From Roseomonas aeriglobus (lineage in GTDB: Bacteria; Pseudomonadota; Alphaproteobacteria; Sphingomonadales; Sphingomonadaceae), in contig JAFHKN010000002.1 in assembly GCA_016937575.1 (NCBI GenBank), positions 682,001 through 746,000 on the forward strand: a DNA stretch of 64,000 nt, written 5' to 3'. Below the pieces are notes generated by a model. That model searched no databases. It saw nothing but the letters and a program-made list of their open reading frames with translations, and was not told the DNA's origin. Below, one piece after another: positions 7,698-16,822 of the stretch; position 1 is the stretch's first letter; every line of letters begins with the position of its first letter. The position numbers were made by a program, and so were the translations under genes.

Positions 7698-10600
7698 CGC
7701 CGACCTGGGGCAGGGCGCGCCCGTTCCCGTCGTTGGCATCGGCGCATCGGCCGGCGGGCTGGAAGCGTTGCGCGAGATGCTGGCGCCGGCCCGCGTGCCG
7801 ACCGGGCTGGCGTTCGTCGTCGTCCAGCACCTCGACCCCAACCACGAAAGCATGCTGGCGCAGTTGCTCGACCGCAACACGACGCTGGAAGTGCTGCAGA
7901 GTGCCGGCGGTGAGCGGATCGCGCCCGACACCGTTTATATCATCCCGCCCGGCCGCGGCCTGGCCATTCGTCAGGGCGTGCTGGAGCTGACGGATTTCGC
8001 CCAGCCGCGCGGGCTCCGGCGACCGATCGACGATTTCTTCATCTCGCTTGCCGGCGACCAACAGTCGAATGCCGCGTGTGTCATTCTGTCGGGCACCGGC
8101 GCGGACGGCACGACGGGGCTGCGCGCGATCAAGGAGAACGGCGGCGTTTGCGTCGTCCAGCAACCCGAAAGCGCGCGCTACGACGGCATGCCGCTGTCTG
8201 CGGTCGGCACTGGGCTCATCGATTTCATCAAGCCGCCGCGTGACATCCTGCACTGCATCCAGGTCTTTTTCGATCGTCGTCGCGGTGGCGGGGCGACGGA
8301 GGCCGAAGCGGGCGTGGTTGCCGACCATGTCGACGAGATGTGCCGCGTGCTGCGGACCGCGATCGGCCATGATTTTTCGGGCTACAAGCGCTCCACGCTG
8401 GTGCGTCGAGTCGAACGGCGGATGCATGTGCTCGGCATTGCCACCGGTCAGGCGTATCTCAACCGCATCCGCAACGACGCCGATGAATGCGAGGCGCTGT
8501 TTCGCGACCTGCTGATCAACGTCACCCGTTTCTTCCGCGACCCGCCTGCTTTCGAGGCGCTGCGCACGACGGTGATCAAGCCGCTGCTCGAGGAGCGCGC
8601 CGCCGACGAGGACCTGCGCGTCTGGATCCCCGGCTGCTCGAGCGGCGAAGAAGCCTATACGATCGCGATGCTGTTCGCAGAGGCTGCGCGTGAATCGGGC
8701 GCGCCGCTTGCGGTGCAGATCTTTGCGACCGACATCGACGAACAGATGCTTCAGATCGCGCGCGAGGGGGTCTATCCCGCAGCCGCACTTGCCGACCTGC
8801 CGCCCGCAATGCGCGAGCGCTACACCGTGCCGCACGCCGATCGCTTCACCATCGCGGGGCCGATCCGCGACATGATCCGCTTTTCGAACCACAGCCTGGT
8901 CAAGGACCCGCCGTTTTCGCGGATCGACCTGGTGTCGTGTCGCAACCTGCTGATCTATTTCGACGATCGCCTGCAGCAGTCGGTGCTGCCACTGCTTCAT
9001 TATGCGCTGAAGCCCGGCGGCTATCTGTTCCTGGGCCCATCGGAAAGCGTCGGGCGGTTCGAGCATCTGTTTATCGCCATCGATCAGCCAGCGCGGCTGT
9101 TCGAACGGGCGCCGGGTGCGCCGGCCTATCCGATAGACTTGCCCGGCAGCACCCGTCAGCGCATGCCAAGGCGTGAGCGGGAGGGGCGCGGCGACGGCTC
9201 CGCCATGGCGAACGAATCGGTAGCGATCCGCCGGATGGTCGAGCGCTATGCCCCGCCCAGCCTGATCGTCGACCAGGACGGCGGAATCATATCGGCCTAT
9301 GGCAAGCTCGGCCGCTATTTCGAGTTTCCCGTCACGCGCACCGGTGGCAGCAGTGCCGTCAACCTCGCGCGCGCGGGGCTGCGTAACGTCATCGGCCCGT
9401 TGTTGCGTCAGGCGCGTGACGAGAAGCGCCGGGTCATCGCCCGCGATGTGGAGGTCGAAACCGACTTCGGTATTCAGCCCGTCGAGGTGATCTGCGATCC
9501 GCTGGGCGACGGCACGTTGCTGTTCGTCCTGCGCGATACCGGCCCGTTCCGCCCTTCGGACGAAGTCGAACTGGACGATCTGGCGGCCGGCGGCGACCAT
9601 CTGGAGGCGCTGGAGGACGAGCTGCGGCTGACGCGCCACCGCCTGCGCTCGGCGATCGAGGAACTGGAGACGGCGAACGAGGAGCTGAAGAGCTCCAACG
9701 AAGAAATGATGTCGATGAACGAGGAGCTCCAGTCGACCAACGAGGAGCTGTCCACGGTCAACGACGAGCTGAAGAGCAAGGTCGACCAGCTGACCGTCGC
9801 CAATTCCGATCTGCGCAATTTCTACGAATCGACCGACCTTGCCGTCGTCGTGCTCGATTCCGACTTGAAGGTGCGCAGCTACACCGATGCCGCGACCCGG
9901 ATCTTCCCGCTGAAGCCCGCCGATCGCGGTCGGCCGTTGACCGACGTGTCAAGCCGGCTGGTCGGGTCCGAGCATCTGGAGGATGCCCGCGCTGTCGCCG
10001 CCGGTGCGCCGCCGGCGCAACGACGCGTAGCGACCCTGGATGGCGAGCATGTCTATTCGATGCGCGTGTTGCCGTACCGCACGCAGACGGGCGACACGAG
10101 CGGTGCGACGCTGGTCCTGACCGACATCACCGATGCCCTGTCGATGGAACGGTTGCTGGCGTCCGAGCGCGAGCGGCTCGACCTGGCGATCAAGGCGGCC
10201 GGGATCGGCGTGTGGGAATATTGTCCGGATACGGGCGAAACGGTGCTCGATGGTGTCGAACAGCGGATGTTCGAGGTGTCCGAGGCCGATTCGACCGCAA
10301 TCGCACCGTTGCTCGATCGCGTGGTCGACGAGGATCGGGCGGGCGTCGAGGCGGCCCTCCGCCGCGCGGTGCGGGAGGACGGCGACTACGAAGCCACCTT
10401 CCGCGTGGCCCGCGACGGTGGAGAGGTCCGGTGGATCAAGGGCTTCGGCCGCGTCATCGCCGGCAGCGTGCCGGCGCGGCTGGTCGGCGTGTCGATCGAC
10501 GTGACGCCCGAATATACGCTTGCCCAGACGCGCGACCTGATGCTGCGCGAGATGAATCACCGGGTGAAGAACCTGTTCGCGGTCATTGCCGGCATGATCG

Positions 10601-11118
10601 TGCTGGCCGCGCGCAATCACGACGACGTTCAGGCGTTTTCGGCCGATGTCCGGGATCGCATCGCCTCGCTCGGCCGCGCGCATTCGCTGGCCTCCCCCGC
10701 GGGCCAGCCCGAGGCGATCGGGCTCTACGAGATCGTCGAGGCGACGCTCGCCCCCTATCGGGAGCACGCCGCGATCGACATCGACGGGCCCAACGTCGCG
10801 CTCGATCGCACCTGCCTGTCGCCGCTCGCGCTGATTTTTCACGAATGGGCGACGAACTCCGTCAAATATGGTGCGTTGGGCAGCGACGGGGCGTGCCGGC
10901 TGTCGGTCCGGTGGTGCGTCGGCGACGATGCGCTGACGCTTGCCTGGAGCGAGGAGCAAGGCTTGGTGGACGAGGGACGGACGGATGGACAGGGGTTCGG
11001 GACGGTGCTGGTCGATACCAGCGTCCGCCAGCTGCGCGGCACGATGACGCGAACGACCGATGACGGTGTCTACCGGCTTGAGATGACGTTGCCGAAGAGC
11101 ATCCTCGCCGATGGCTGA
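7690..11118 (+). CDS. CheB-CheR-PAS-HWE histidine kinase fusion
   Basis: A 1142-residue cytoplasmic signalling protein. Residues about 14-195 are a CheB methylesterase with Ser20 (GASAGG), His47 (QHLDP) and Asp139 (GADGTTG). About 215-475 is a CheR methyltransferase (DFSGYKRSTLVRRVERRM, WIPGCSSGEEAYTIA, FATDIDEQML, RNLLIYF). A glutamate/asparagine-rich coiled coil (EELKSSNEEMMSMNEELQS) spans about 655-705. PAS domains follow, then an HWE-type kinase core with MNHRVKNLFAVI as phosphoacceptor and HEWATNSVKYGAL as the HWE-variant ATPase region. It is translationally coupled to the LOV gene upstream and the receiver downstream. No CheB receiver domain is present. The methylation target is unknown. 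Confidence 0.92.
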   Translation: MADADLGQGAPVPVVGIGASAGGLEALREMLAPARVPTGLAFVVVQHLDPNHESMLAQLLDRNTTLEVLQSAGGERIAPDTVYIIPPGRGLAIRQGVLELTDFAQPRGLRRPIDDFFISLAGDQQSNAACVILSGTGADGTTGLRAIKENGGVCVVQQPESARYDGMPLSAVGTGLIDFIKPPRDILHCIQVFFDRRRGGGATEAEAGVVADHVDEMCRVLRTAIGHDFSGYKRSTLVRRVERRMHVLGIATGQAYLNRIRNDADECEALFRDLLINVTRFFRDPPAFEALRTTVIKPLLEERAADEDLRVWIPGCSSGEEAYTIAMLFAEAARESGAPLAVQIFATDIDEQMLQIAREGVYPAAALADLPPAMRERYTVPHADRFTIAGPIRDMIRFSNHSLVKDPPFSRIDLVSCRNLLIYFDDRLQQSVLPLLHYALKPGGYLFLGPSESVGRFEHLFIAIDQPARLFERAPGAPAYPIDLPGSTRQRMPRREREGRGDGSAMANESVAIRRMVERYAPPSLIVDQDGGIISAYGKLGRYFEFPVTRTGGSSAVNLARAGLRNVIGPLLRQARDEKRRVIARDVEVETDFGIQPVEVICDPLGDGTLLFVLRDTGPFRPSDEVELDDLAAGGDHLEALEDELRLTRHRLRSAIEELETANEELKSSNEEMMSMNEELQSTNEELSTVNDELKSKVDQLTVANSDLRNFYESTDLAVVVLDSDLKVRSYTDAATRIFPLKPADRGRPLTDVSSRLVGSEHLEDARAVAAGAPPAQRRVATLDGEHVYSMRVLPYRTQTGDTSGATLVLTDITDALSMERLLASERERLDLAIKAAGIGVWEYCPDTGETVLDGVEQRMFEVSEADSTAIAPLLDRVVDEDRAGVEAALRRAVREDGDYEATFRVARDGGEVRWIKGFGRVIAGSVPARLVGVSIDVTPEYTLAQTRDLMLREMNHRVKNLFAVIAGMIVLAARNHDDVQAFSADVRDRIASLGRAHSLASPAGQPEAIGLYEIVEATLAPYREHAAIDIDGPNVALDRTCLSPLALIFHEWATNSVKYGALGSDGACRLSVRWCVGDDALTLAWSEEQGLVDEGRTDGQGFGTVLVDTSVRQLRGTMTRTTDDGVYRLEMTLPKSILADG

Positions 11119-11506
11119 AACGGTTTTGCTCGTTGAGGACGAGTTGCTGATCGCGCTCGACCTGCAGGCGACGATCGAGGATGCGGGCTTCGCGGTCGAG
11201 GGACCGTGCATGACCGTGGTCGAGGCGCAGGAAGCGATCGATCGCTGCGGCGATGTGCTCGTCGCGGCGCTGCTCGATGTCCGGCTGGCGGACGGCAATG
11301 TTTTTCCCGCCGCCGATCGGCTGTATGCGGATGGCGTGCCGATCATTTTCCATTCGGGCCACGCCGACACGACCGATTTGCGCGAACGCTATCCCACTGC
11401 GACGATCTGCCCGAAGCCGAGCGCGCCGGCGTCACTGGCGGCGGCGCTGCGGAACACTGCGTGGCGCGACGATGCCGGCGACGAAGCGATTCGCGCGACA
11501 GGGTAG
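11111..11506 (+). CDS. Single-domain response regulator
   Basis: A 131-residue stand-alone receiver: acidic pair in LLVEDELLIALD, phosphoacceptor Asp in AALLDVRLADG, and the conserved Lys in CPKPS. It lacks an output domain. This receiver type (PIIFHSGHAD after strand 4) typically accompanies HWE kinases. It starts inside the stop region of the kinase gene through the 8-base overlap ATGGCTGA, so it is very probably its phosphorylation partner. It may act as a diffusible output or a phosphate sink. Confidence 0.9.
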   Translation: MAETVLLVEDELLIALDLQATIEDAGFAVEGPCMTVVEAQEAIDRCGDVLVAALLDVRLADGNVFPAADRLYADGVPIIFHSGHADTTDLRERYPTATICPKPSAPASLAAALRNTAWRDDAGDEAIRATG

Positions 11507-11651
11507 AGAATGATCCTGCGCTCTGGCGTCGGCCGGAGCCGTCGCCATCGCAGGCTTTGGGCCGCCGATGCTCCGTCCTTCGGCGGCACAGGGTTTCGCG
11601 CCGTCTCCGTACGCACCGGAACTCACAGGCCCGTCCCGCGCTATCCCGCCC

Positions 11652-12986
11652 ATGCAACAGGATGACGAGGATCAACCGGCGCGCCACCGCGCGGTACCGA
11701 GCGGGCGGGTCGCGCGGCTGGGGGCGTTCGGGCGGCTGGCGGGCGGTGTCGCCGGCGGCATGATCGCAGAAGGCGCGCGGCGGCTGGCGGCCGGAGAGCG
11801 GCCGAAAATGGGCGACCTCGTCCTGACGCCGGGCAATGCAAAGCGCGTGGCCGACCAGTTGTCGCATCTGCGCGGCGCGGCGATGAAGCTCGGCCAGATG
11901 ATCTCGATGGACGCGGGCGACGTGCTGCCCGCCGAGCTCCAGTCGATTCTCGCGCGGCTGCGCAACCAGGCGTATCGCATGCCGCCCGCGCAGCTCGACC
12001 GCGTCCTGCGGCAGGAATGGGGTGCCGATTGGCGGCGGAAATTCCGCCATTTCGAGGCGTCGCCGATGGCCGCCGCGTCGATCGGCCAGGTCCATCGGGC
12101 AACCTTGCCCGACGGACGGGTGCTCGCGATCAAGGTGCAATATCCGGGTGTCGCCGAAAGCATCGACGCCGATGTCGACAACGTCGCGACGTTGCTGCGC
12201 GTTTCGGGCGTGCTGCCGTCATCGATCGACTTGAAACCGCTGCTGACCGAAGCGAAGCGCCAACTGGCCGAAGAAGCCGACTATGTCCGCGAGGGTGAGC
12301 AGATGCGGCTCTATGGTGAGCGGCTGGCGGGGGATCGACGCTATGTCGTCCCCACGCTCGAGCCGACGCTGACCACGCGGCGCGTGCTGGCGATGGACTT
12401 TGTGGAGGGGCGGCCGATCGAGGCGCTGGGCGATGCGCCGCAGGATGCCCGCGACCGGGCGATGACCGCGCTGGTCGTGCTCGTGCTGCGCGAATTGTTC
12501 AAATTCGGCGTGATGCAAACCGACCCGAACTTCGCCAATTACCGATGGCAGCCGGAAACGGATGCACTGGTCCTGCTCGATTTCGGCGCAACCCGCGATG
12601 TGCCGGCTGAGACGGCGGACGCCTATCGCCGGTTGATCCATGCCGGCCTGTCGCGCGACCGCGACGCGATCCGCGACATTGCGGTGGAGACGGGGTTCGT
12701 CGGCGCCGAGGCGGCGGCCGCGCATCGCCCGGCGCTCGACCGGATGATCGCGGCGATCGACGCAGCGCTCAATCGTGACGGCCCCTTCGACTTCGGCGAC
12801 CGCGCCTTCGTGCCGGTGGTGCGCGAGGAAGCCAAGGCGATGATTGCCGACCGCGCGACCTGGCATGTCCCGGACGTCGAGACACTGTTCGTGCAGCGCA
12901 AGGTCAGCGGGACGGCATTGCTTGCGGCACGGTTGAAGGCACGAGTCGACGTGCGCGGGCTGGCGGCCGTGGCGGTTTCCAAATAG
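11652..12986 (+). CDS. ABC1/UbiB (AarF) family atypical kinase
   Basis: A 444-residue member of the ABC1/ADCK/UbiB family, atypical kinases or ATPases linked to ubiquinone and lipid homeostasis. Hallmarks are KLGQMIS (KxGQ motif, inhibitory N-terminal extension), AAASIGQVH (alanine-rich loop replacing the glycine loop), AIKVQYPG (Lys), EADYVREGEQM (Glu), QTDPNFANY (catalytic loop) and LLDFGA (DFG). I chose ATG 11652; upstream residues in the open frame are not conserved-looking. It follows the signalling operon by about 145 bases. Confidence 0.88.
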   Translation: MQQDDEDQPARHRAVPSGRVARLGAFGRLAGGVAGGMIAEGARRLAAGERPKMGDLVLTPGNAKRVADQLSHLRGAAMKLGQMISMDAGDVLPAELQSILARLRNQAYRMPPAQLDRVLRQEWGADWRRKFRHFEASPMAAASIGQVHRATLPDGRVLAIKVQYPGVAESIDADVDNVATLLRVSGVLPSSIDLKPLLTEAKRQLAEEADYVREGEQMRLYGERLAGDRRYVVPTLEPTLTTRRVLAMDFVEGRPIEALGDAPQDARDRAMTALVVLVLRELFKFGVMQTDPNFANYRWQPETDALVLLDFGATRDVPAETADAYRRLIHAGLSRDRDAIRDIAVETGFVGAEAAAAHRPALDRMIAAIDAALNRDGPFDFGDRAFVPVVREEAKAMIADRATWHVPDVETLFVQRKVSGTALLAARLKARVDVRGLAAVAVSK

Positions 12987-13082
12987 CCACCCACGCTCCC
13001 ATTCCCCGGCGAAGGCCGCGGCCCAGGCTGGCAAACGTCTGAAGCGCGCGTCGCGCTAATCTCAAAATGCGCCGATGCTGGA

Positions 13083-13100
13083 CCCCGGCCTGCGCCGGGG
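13083..13100. terminator. Hairpin between convergent genes
   Basis: CCCCGGC and GCCGGGG form a perfect 7-bp stem with a 4-base loop, placed between the ABC1 kinase gene and the convergent SDR gene. The upstream 60 bases contain a further imperfect GC-rich repeat. It could terminate both genes or be a dispersed repeat; no U-tract follows. Confidence 0.45.
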
Positions 13101-13107
13101 AACAGTC

Positions 13108-13787
13108 CTACGGAGCGATACGCTCGCCATCCCACGCGAAGATCCCCCCGCTGTCCGCGGGCGTCAGCCCGTCGAGCACTGCCAGCAACCGCTCCGCCGA
13201 ATAGTCTGGCGTGAAGAGCTTCCCTTCCGCGACATTGCCCTGGAACGGCGCGCTCAGGCCGGTATCGACGGTCCCCGGATGCAGCGCGACGCACACCGCC
13301 TGCTTGCGGGCCCGGCCGATCTCGATCGCCGCACATTTTACGATCTGGTTCAGCGCAGCCTTTGCGGCGCGATAGCCGTACCAGCCGCCCAGCCGGTTGT
13401 CGGAAATGCTGCCGACCCGCGCCGACAGACAGGCGATCGTCGCGGGCGCGTCCTTTGCCAGTAGCGGCGTGAAATGGCGCAGGACCAGGGCGGGCCTGCC
13501 GTATTGACCTGATACTGCCGCAGCAGCCAGTCCATATCCAGCTCGCGCAGACTGCGCTCTGGCCAGTGATCGCCATCATGAAGCAGGCCAGTCGCAACGA
13601 TGACCAGAGACAGCGGCCCGCCGATCCGCTCGGCCGCAGCGGCGATACTCGCCGGATCGCTCAGGTCGATCGTGCCCGCCGACCGCGACAGGGCGTGGAC
13701 GGTGCCGTAGCGCCCCGATTGCTCCACGCGCCGCACCAGCGCGCCGCCGATCCCGCCGCTCGCCCCGATCACCACCGCGTCGCCCAT
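13108..13787 (-). pseudogene. SDR family oxidoreductase, frameshifted
   Basis: The 5' part (from ATG 13787) encodes a Rossmann N-terminus: VVIGASGGIGGALVRRV and QYQVNTAGP. The frame is then lost near 13488-13496. In the next frame the expected continuation appears: ALVLRHFTPLLAK, a Ser/Tyr-Lys-like region with GGWYGYRAAKAALNQ, and the C-terminus VALHPGTVDTGL ... GIFAWDGERIAP ending at 13108. One extra C in the CCC run (minus strand GGCCCGCCC) would restore a 226-residue csgA/C-factor-like SDR. Either a real pseudogene or a sequencing error; the rest of the gene looks undamaged. Confidence 0.8.
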
Positions 13788-13875
13788 CTGTTCTCCCTCA
13801 CGGAACCGCGGGCGGCTTCCCGAGATTCGCTATCATGCATCAGGACGCTTCAGTCGCCCACCGGGTCCATTCCGC

Positions 13876-15441
13876 GTGACAACGCTCATCCCCGTGCTCG
13901 GCGACCAGCTGTCGCCCGGCGTAGCCAGCTTGCGCGACATCGACCCCGCCGGCGCCGTCGTGCTGATGATGGAGGTGTGGGACGAGGCGACCTATGTCCG
14001 TCACCACAAGAAGAAGATCGCGCTGATCTTCTCGGCGATGCGCCATTTCGCCGACGACCTGCGCGCCGCCGGCTGGACGGTCGACTATGTCACGCTCGAT
14101 GCGCGCGGCAATACGCAGAGCTTCACCGGCGAAGTCGTCCGCGCCGCAAAGCGCCATAAGGCGACAGCGATCCGCGTCGTCGAAGGTGCCGAATATCGCG
14201 TTCGGCAGATGCAGGATGAATGGACCGACCGCACCGGACTGCCGGTCGATATTCTGATCGACGACCGCTTCGTCTGTCCGCTCAGCGACTTCTACACCTG
14301 GGCCCAAGGCCGGCGCGAGCATCGGATGGAATATTTCTACCGGGACATGCGCCGCCGCACCGGGCTGTTGATGGCCGCGGACGGCAAGCCCGAGGGCGGG
14401 CAGTGGAACTTCGACAAGGACAATCGCGCGACGCCGCCGCGCGGGCTCAACTACCCCGCCCCGCCGCGCTTTGCGCCCGATGCGATCACCAGGGAGGTGC
14501 TGGCGTTGGTAGCCGGGCGTTTCGCCGGCCACTTCGGCGACCTGGAGCCGTTCGGACTACCGGTGACGCGCAAACAGGCGCTCGAATCGCTCGAACATTT
14601 CATTGCGACCGCGCTGCACGACTTCGGGCAATATCAGGACGCGATGGTGGCGGGGCAGGACTATCTCTACCATTCCAGCCTGTCGCTGTGCCTGAACCTG
14701 GGGCTGCTCGATCCGGTCGAGGTCTGCAAGGCGGCGGAGGATGCCTATGCCCGCGGCGACGCGCCGATCAATTCGGTCGAGGGTTTCATCCGCCAGATTA
14801 TCGGGTGGCGGGAGTATATCCGCGGCATGTATTGGTGGGACATGCCGAAGTTCGCGGAGCGCAATGCGCTGAACGCGACCCGGTCGCTGCCCGACTTCTA
14901 CTGGACTGGCGAGACGGACATGCGGTGTCTCAGCGAAAGCGTCGGCCAGACGAAGCGCGAGGCCTATGCCCATCATATCCAGCGATTGATGGTGCTTGGC
15001 AATTTCGCCCTGATCGCCGGCGTCGATCCGGCGCAAGTGTCCGACTGGTTCCTGGTGGTCTATTTCGATGCGTACGAATGGGTCGAGCTGCCCAATGTCG
15101 TCGGCATGAGCCAGTTCGCCGACGGCGGCATGATCGCGTCCAAGCCCTATGCGTCGAGCGGCGCGTACATCGACCGCATGTCCGATTATTGCGGGAAATG
15201 CCGATATGATGTGAAGCAGAAGACCGGGCCGGATGCCTGCCCGTTCAATGCGCTTTATTGGCACTTCCTCGCGCGGCACGAAAAGCGTTTCGCAGCTAAT
15301 ATGCGGATGTCGAACATGTATGCGACGTGGCGGCGGATGTCGGAGGAGAAACGGGCGGAATATCTGGCGAGCGCGGAGGCGTTTCTCGCGACGCTGGAGC
15401 CAGCGGGGAAGGGATGGGCGCGGGCAGGGGACGCGGCCTGA
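13876..15441 (+). CDS. FeS-containing cryptochrome/photolyase (PhrB type)
   Basis: A 521-residue protein of the iron-sulfur bacterial cryptochrome/photolyase family (DPRP domain), whose Agrobacterium member PhrB repairs (6-4) photoproducts. The N-terminus TLIPVLGDQLS and the C-terminal catalytic region (RQIIGWREYIRGMYW) are typical. Four cysteines fit the [4Fe-4S] ligands: Cys351, Cys439 and Cys442 (DYCGKC) and Cys455 (DACPFN), with the same spacing as the ligands described in PhrB. It starts at GTG 13876. It is probably a light-dependent DNA repair enzyme or photoreceptor, and sits 2.4 kb after a LOV signalling operon. Confidence 0.92.
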   Translation: MTTLIPVLGDQLSPGVASLRDIDPAGAVVLMMEVWDEATYVRHHKKKIALIFSAMRHFADDLRAAGWTVDYVTLDARGNTQSFTGEVVRAAKRHKATAIRVVEGAEYRVRQMQDEWTDRTGLPVDILIDDRFVCPLSDFYTWAQGRREHRMEYFYRDMRRRTGLLMAADGKPEGGQWNFDKDNRATPPRGLNYPAPPRFAPDAITREVLALVAGRFAGHFGDLEPFGLPVTRKQALESLEHFIATALHDFGQYQDAMVAGQDYLYHSSLSLCLNLGLLDPVEVCKAAEDAYARGDAPINSVEGFIRQIIGWREYIRGMYWWDMPKFAERNALNATRSLPDFYWTGETDMRCLSESVGQTKREAYAHHIQRLMVLGNFALIAGVDPAQVSDWFLVVYFDAYEWVELPNVVGMSQFADGGMIASKPYASSGAYIDRMSDYCGKCRYDVKQKTGPDACPFNALYWHFLARHEKRFAANMRMSNMYATWRRMSEEKRAEYLASAEAFLATLEPAGKGWARAGDAA

Positions 15442-15468
15442 TTGTCTCTGCCGTCATCCGATAGCCCT

Positions 15469-15510
15469 CCATGTTCGTCATCCCCACGGAGGCGGGGATG
15501 ACGAACATGG
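15469..15510. repeat. Perfect 17-bp inverted repeat (REP/terminator-like)
   Basis: CCATGTTCGTCATCCCC pairs perfectly with its complement 8 bases later, just downstream of the photolyase gene and upstream of the protease gene. The motif GTCATCCCC...GGGGATGAC resembles dispersed intergenic palindromes of many proteobacteria. It may terminate the photolyase transcript. Confidence 0.6.
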
Positions 15511-15559
15511 ACCGATGTTGTTCAGCCGCGAGACACAGAAACCATGCTACCGGAGTTGC

Positions 15560-16780
15560 GTGGGGCGGATCATCCGAACATTTCTTGCAGCGCTGGCCCT
15601 CACCGCCGCTCTGCCGGCAGTCGCCCAGAGCATCCAGACCCCCGACGCCGCCATCGCTCAGGACGCCGCCGCCGTCGCCGAGCGCCTGGGCATCCCCACG
15701 GACCAGGCCGCCCGCCAGCTCCGCCTGCAGGAAGCCAGCGTCTCCGTCACCGACGCGATCGCTGCCGAATTCTCGAACCGCCTTGCCGGCATTGCGATCG
15801 ATCACCGCCCGGCCTTCCGCATCCTCGTTCGTCTGACCGGCGAAGCACCTGTGCCCGACCGGACCGTCTCCATCGCCGGCACGGCGGTCCCCGTCCAGTT
15901 CATTCCGGGCTCGACCGTCGGCCTGACGGGCATGGTCCAGGCGATCACTGCGCATCAGGCAGCGATCCGTGCCAGCTTGCTCGCCCCGCCGGGACTGGGC
16001 GTCGATCAGCGCAGTGGCGAGCTGGTCGCGGTCGTCTCCACGCGCGACGTCGAACGTGAAGGTGCGCAAGGCTTGCGCGACCGCATTGCCACCCTGACCC
16101 GCGTACCCGTGCGGTTGCGCGTGCTTGACCAGCCGGCGCTTGACCTGGGCGGGATCGTCGGCGGTGCGCGGATGGTCGGCAGCAAGCCGGGCGACGCCCG
16201 CCGCTACGTCTGCACCGCTGGCTTCGCGGTGACCGACGGCGCGCGATACGCGCTCGCGACGGCAGCGCACTGCCCCGATGAGTTGGTCACGCGTGACACG
16301 AACGGAGCCGACGTCACGCTGCCGTTCCTGGGTCAATGGGGCTGGGGCAACCAGGACGTGCAGGTCAATCTCGCGCCCGGACCGCTCGCCCCGCTATTCT
16401 ACGCCGACACCGCCAAGACCGTCGTGCGCCCCGTCGCCGCCGCCCGCGGTCGCGCCACGATGCGCGCCGGCGATATCCTCTGCCACCGCGGTGAGCGAAC
16501 CGGCTACAGCTGCTCCCAGGTCGAATTGACCGACTTTGCGCCTGCGGGCGACCTGTGCGGCGGGGCATGCCTTCCGACCTGGACGACGGTGGCCGGCCCG
16601 GTGTGCAAGAGCGGCGACAGCGGCAGCCCTGTCTTTGTCGGCACCACCGCGGTCGGCATATTGAAAGGCGGCAGCTATCGCCGTGACGGCAGCTGTGGCT
16701 TCTACTTCTTCATGTCGACCGATTTTCTGCCGACGGGCTGGCAGTTGGTGACGGACCGATCAGTTTCTCTTTACAACTGA
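15560..16780 (+). CDS. Secreted trypsin-like (S1) serine protease
   Basis: About 406 residues. A signal peptide (IIRTFLAALALTAALPAVAQ, cleavage after AVAQ) is followed by a roughly 180-residue pro-region with DAIAAEFSNRLAGIAI and an internal VSTRDVEREGA segment, then an S1 protease domain. The catalytic His is in ATAAHC and the nucleophile in CKSGDSGSPVF; paired cysteines around both suggest disulfides as in bacterial chymotrypsin-like enzymes such as alpha-lytic protease. GTG 15560 is the only reasonable start next to the signal peptide; the open frame runs upstream through the photolyase gene and is not meaningful there. Confidence 0.8.
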   Translation: MGRIIRTFLAALALTAALPAVAQSIQTPDAAIAQDAAAVAERLGIPTDQAARQLRLQEASVSVTDAIAAEFSNRLAGIAIDHRPAFRILVRLTGEAPVPDRTVSIAGTAVPVQFIPGSTVGLTGMVQAITAHQAAIRASLLAPPGLGVDQRSGELVAVVSTRDVEREGAQGLRDRIATLTRVPVRLRVLDQPALDLGGIVGGARMVGSKPGDARRYVCTAGFAVTDGARYALATAAHCPDELVTRDTNGADVTLPFLGQWGWGNQDVQVNLAPGPLAPLFYADTAKTVVRPVAAARGRATMRAGDILCHRGERTGYSCSQVELTDFAPAGDLCGGACLPTWTTVAGPVCKSGDSGSPVFVGTTAVGILKGGSYRRDGSCGFYFFMSTDFLPTGWQLVTDRSVSLYN

Positions 16781-16822
16781 AATTGACCGTCCCATCTTCG
16801 CCGCCTGTTCAAGGAGGATGTG

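Noticed and set aside
7618..11370. Minus-strand open frames of 673 and 473 codons
   Set aside because: Opposite the CheB-CheR-HWE kinase gene, whose catalytic motifs are continuous across the whole range.
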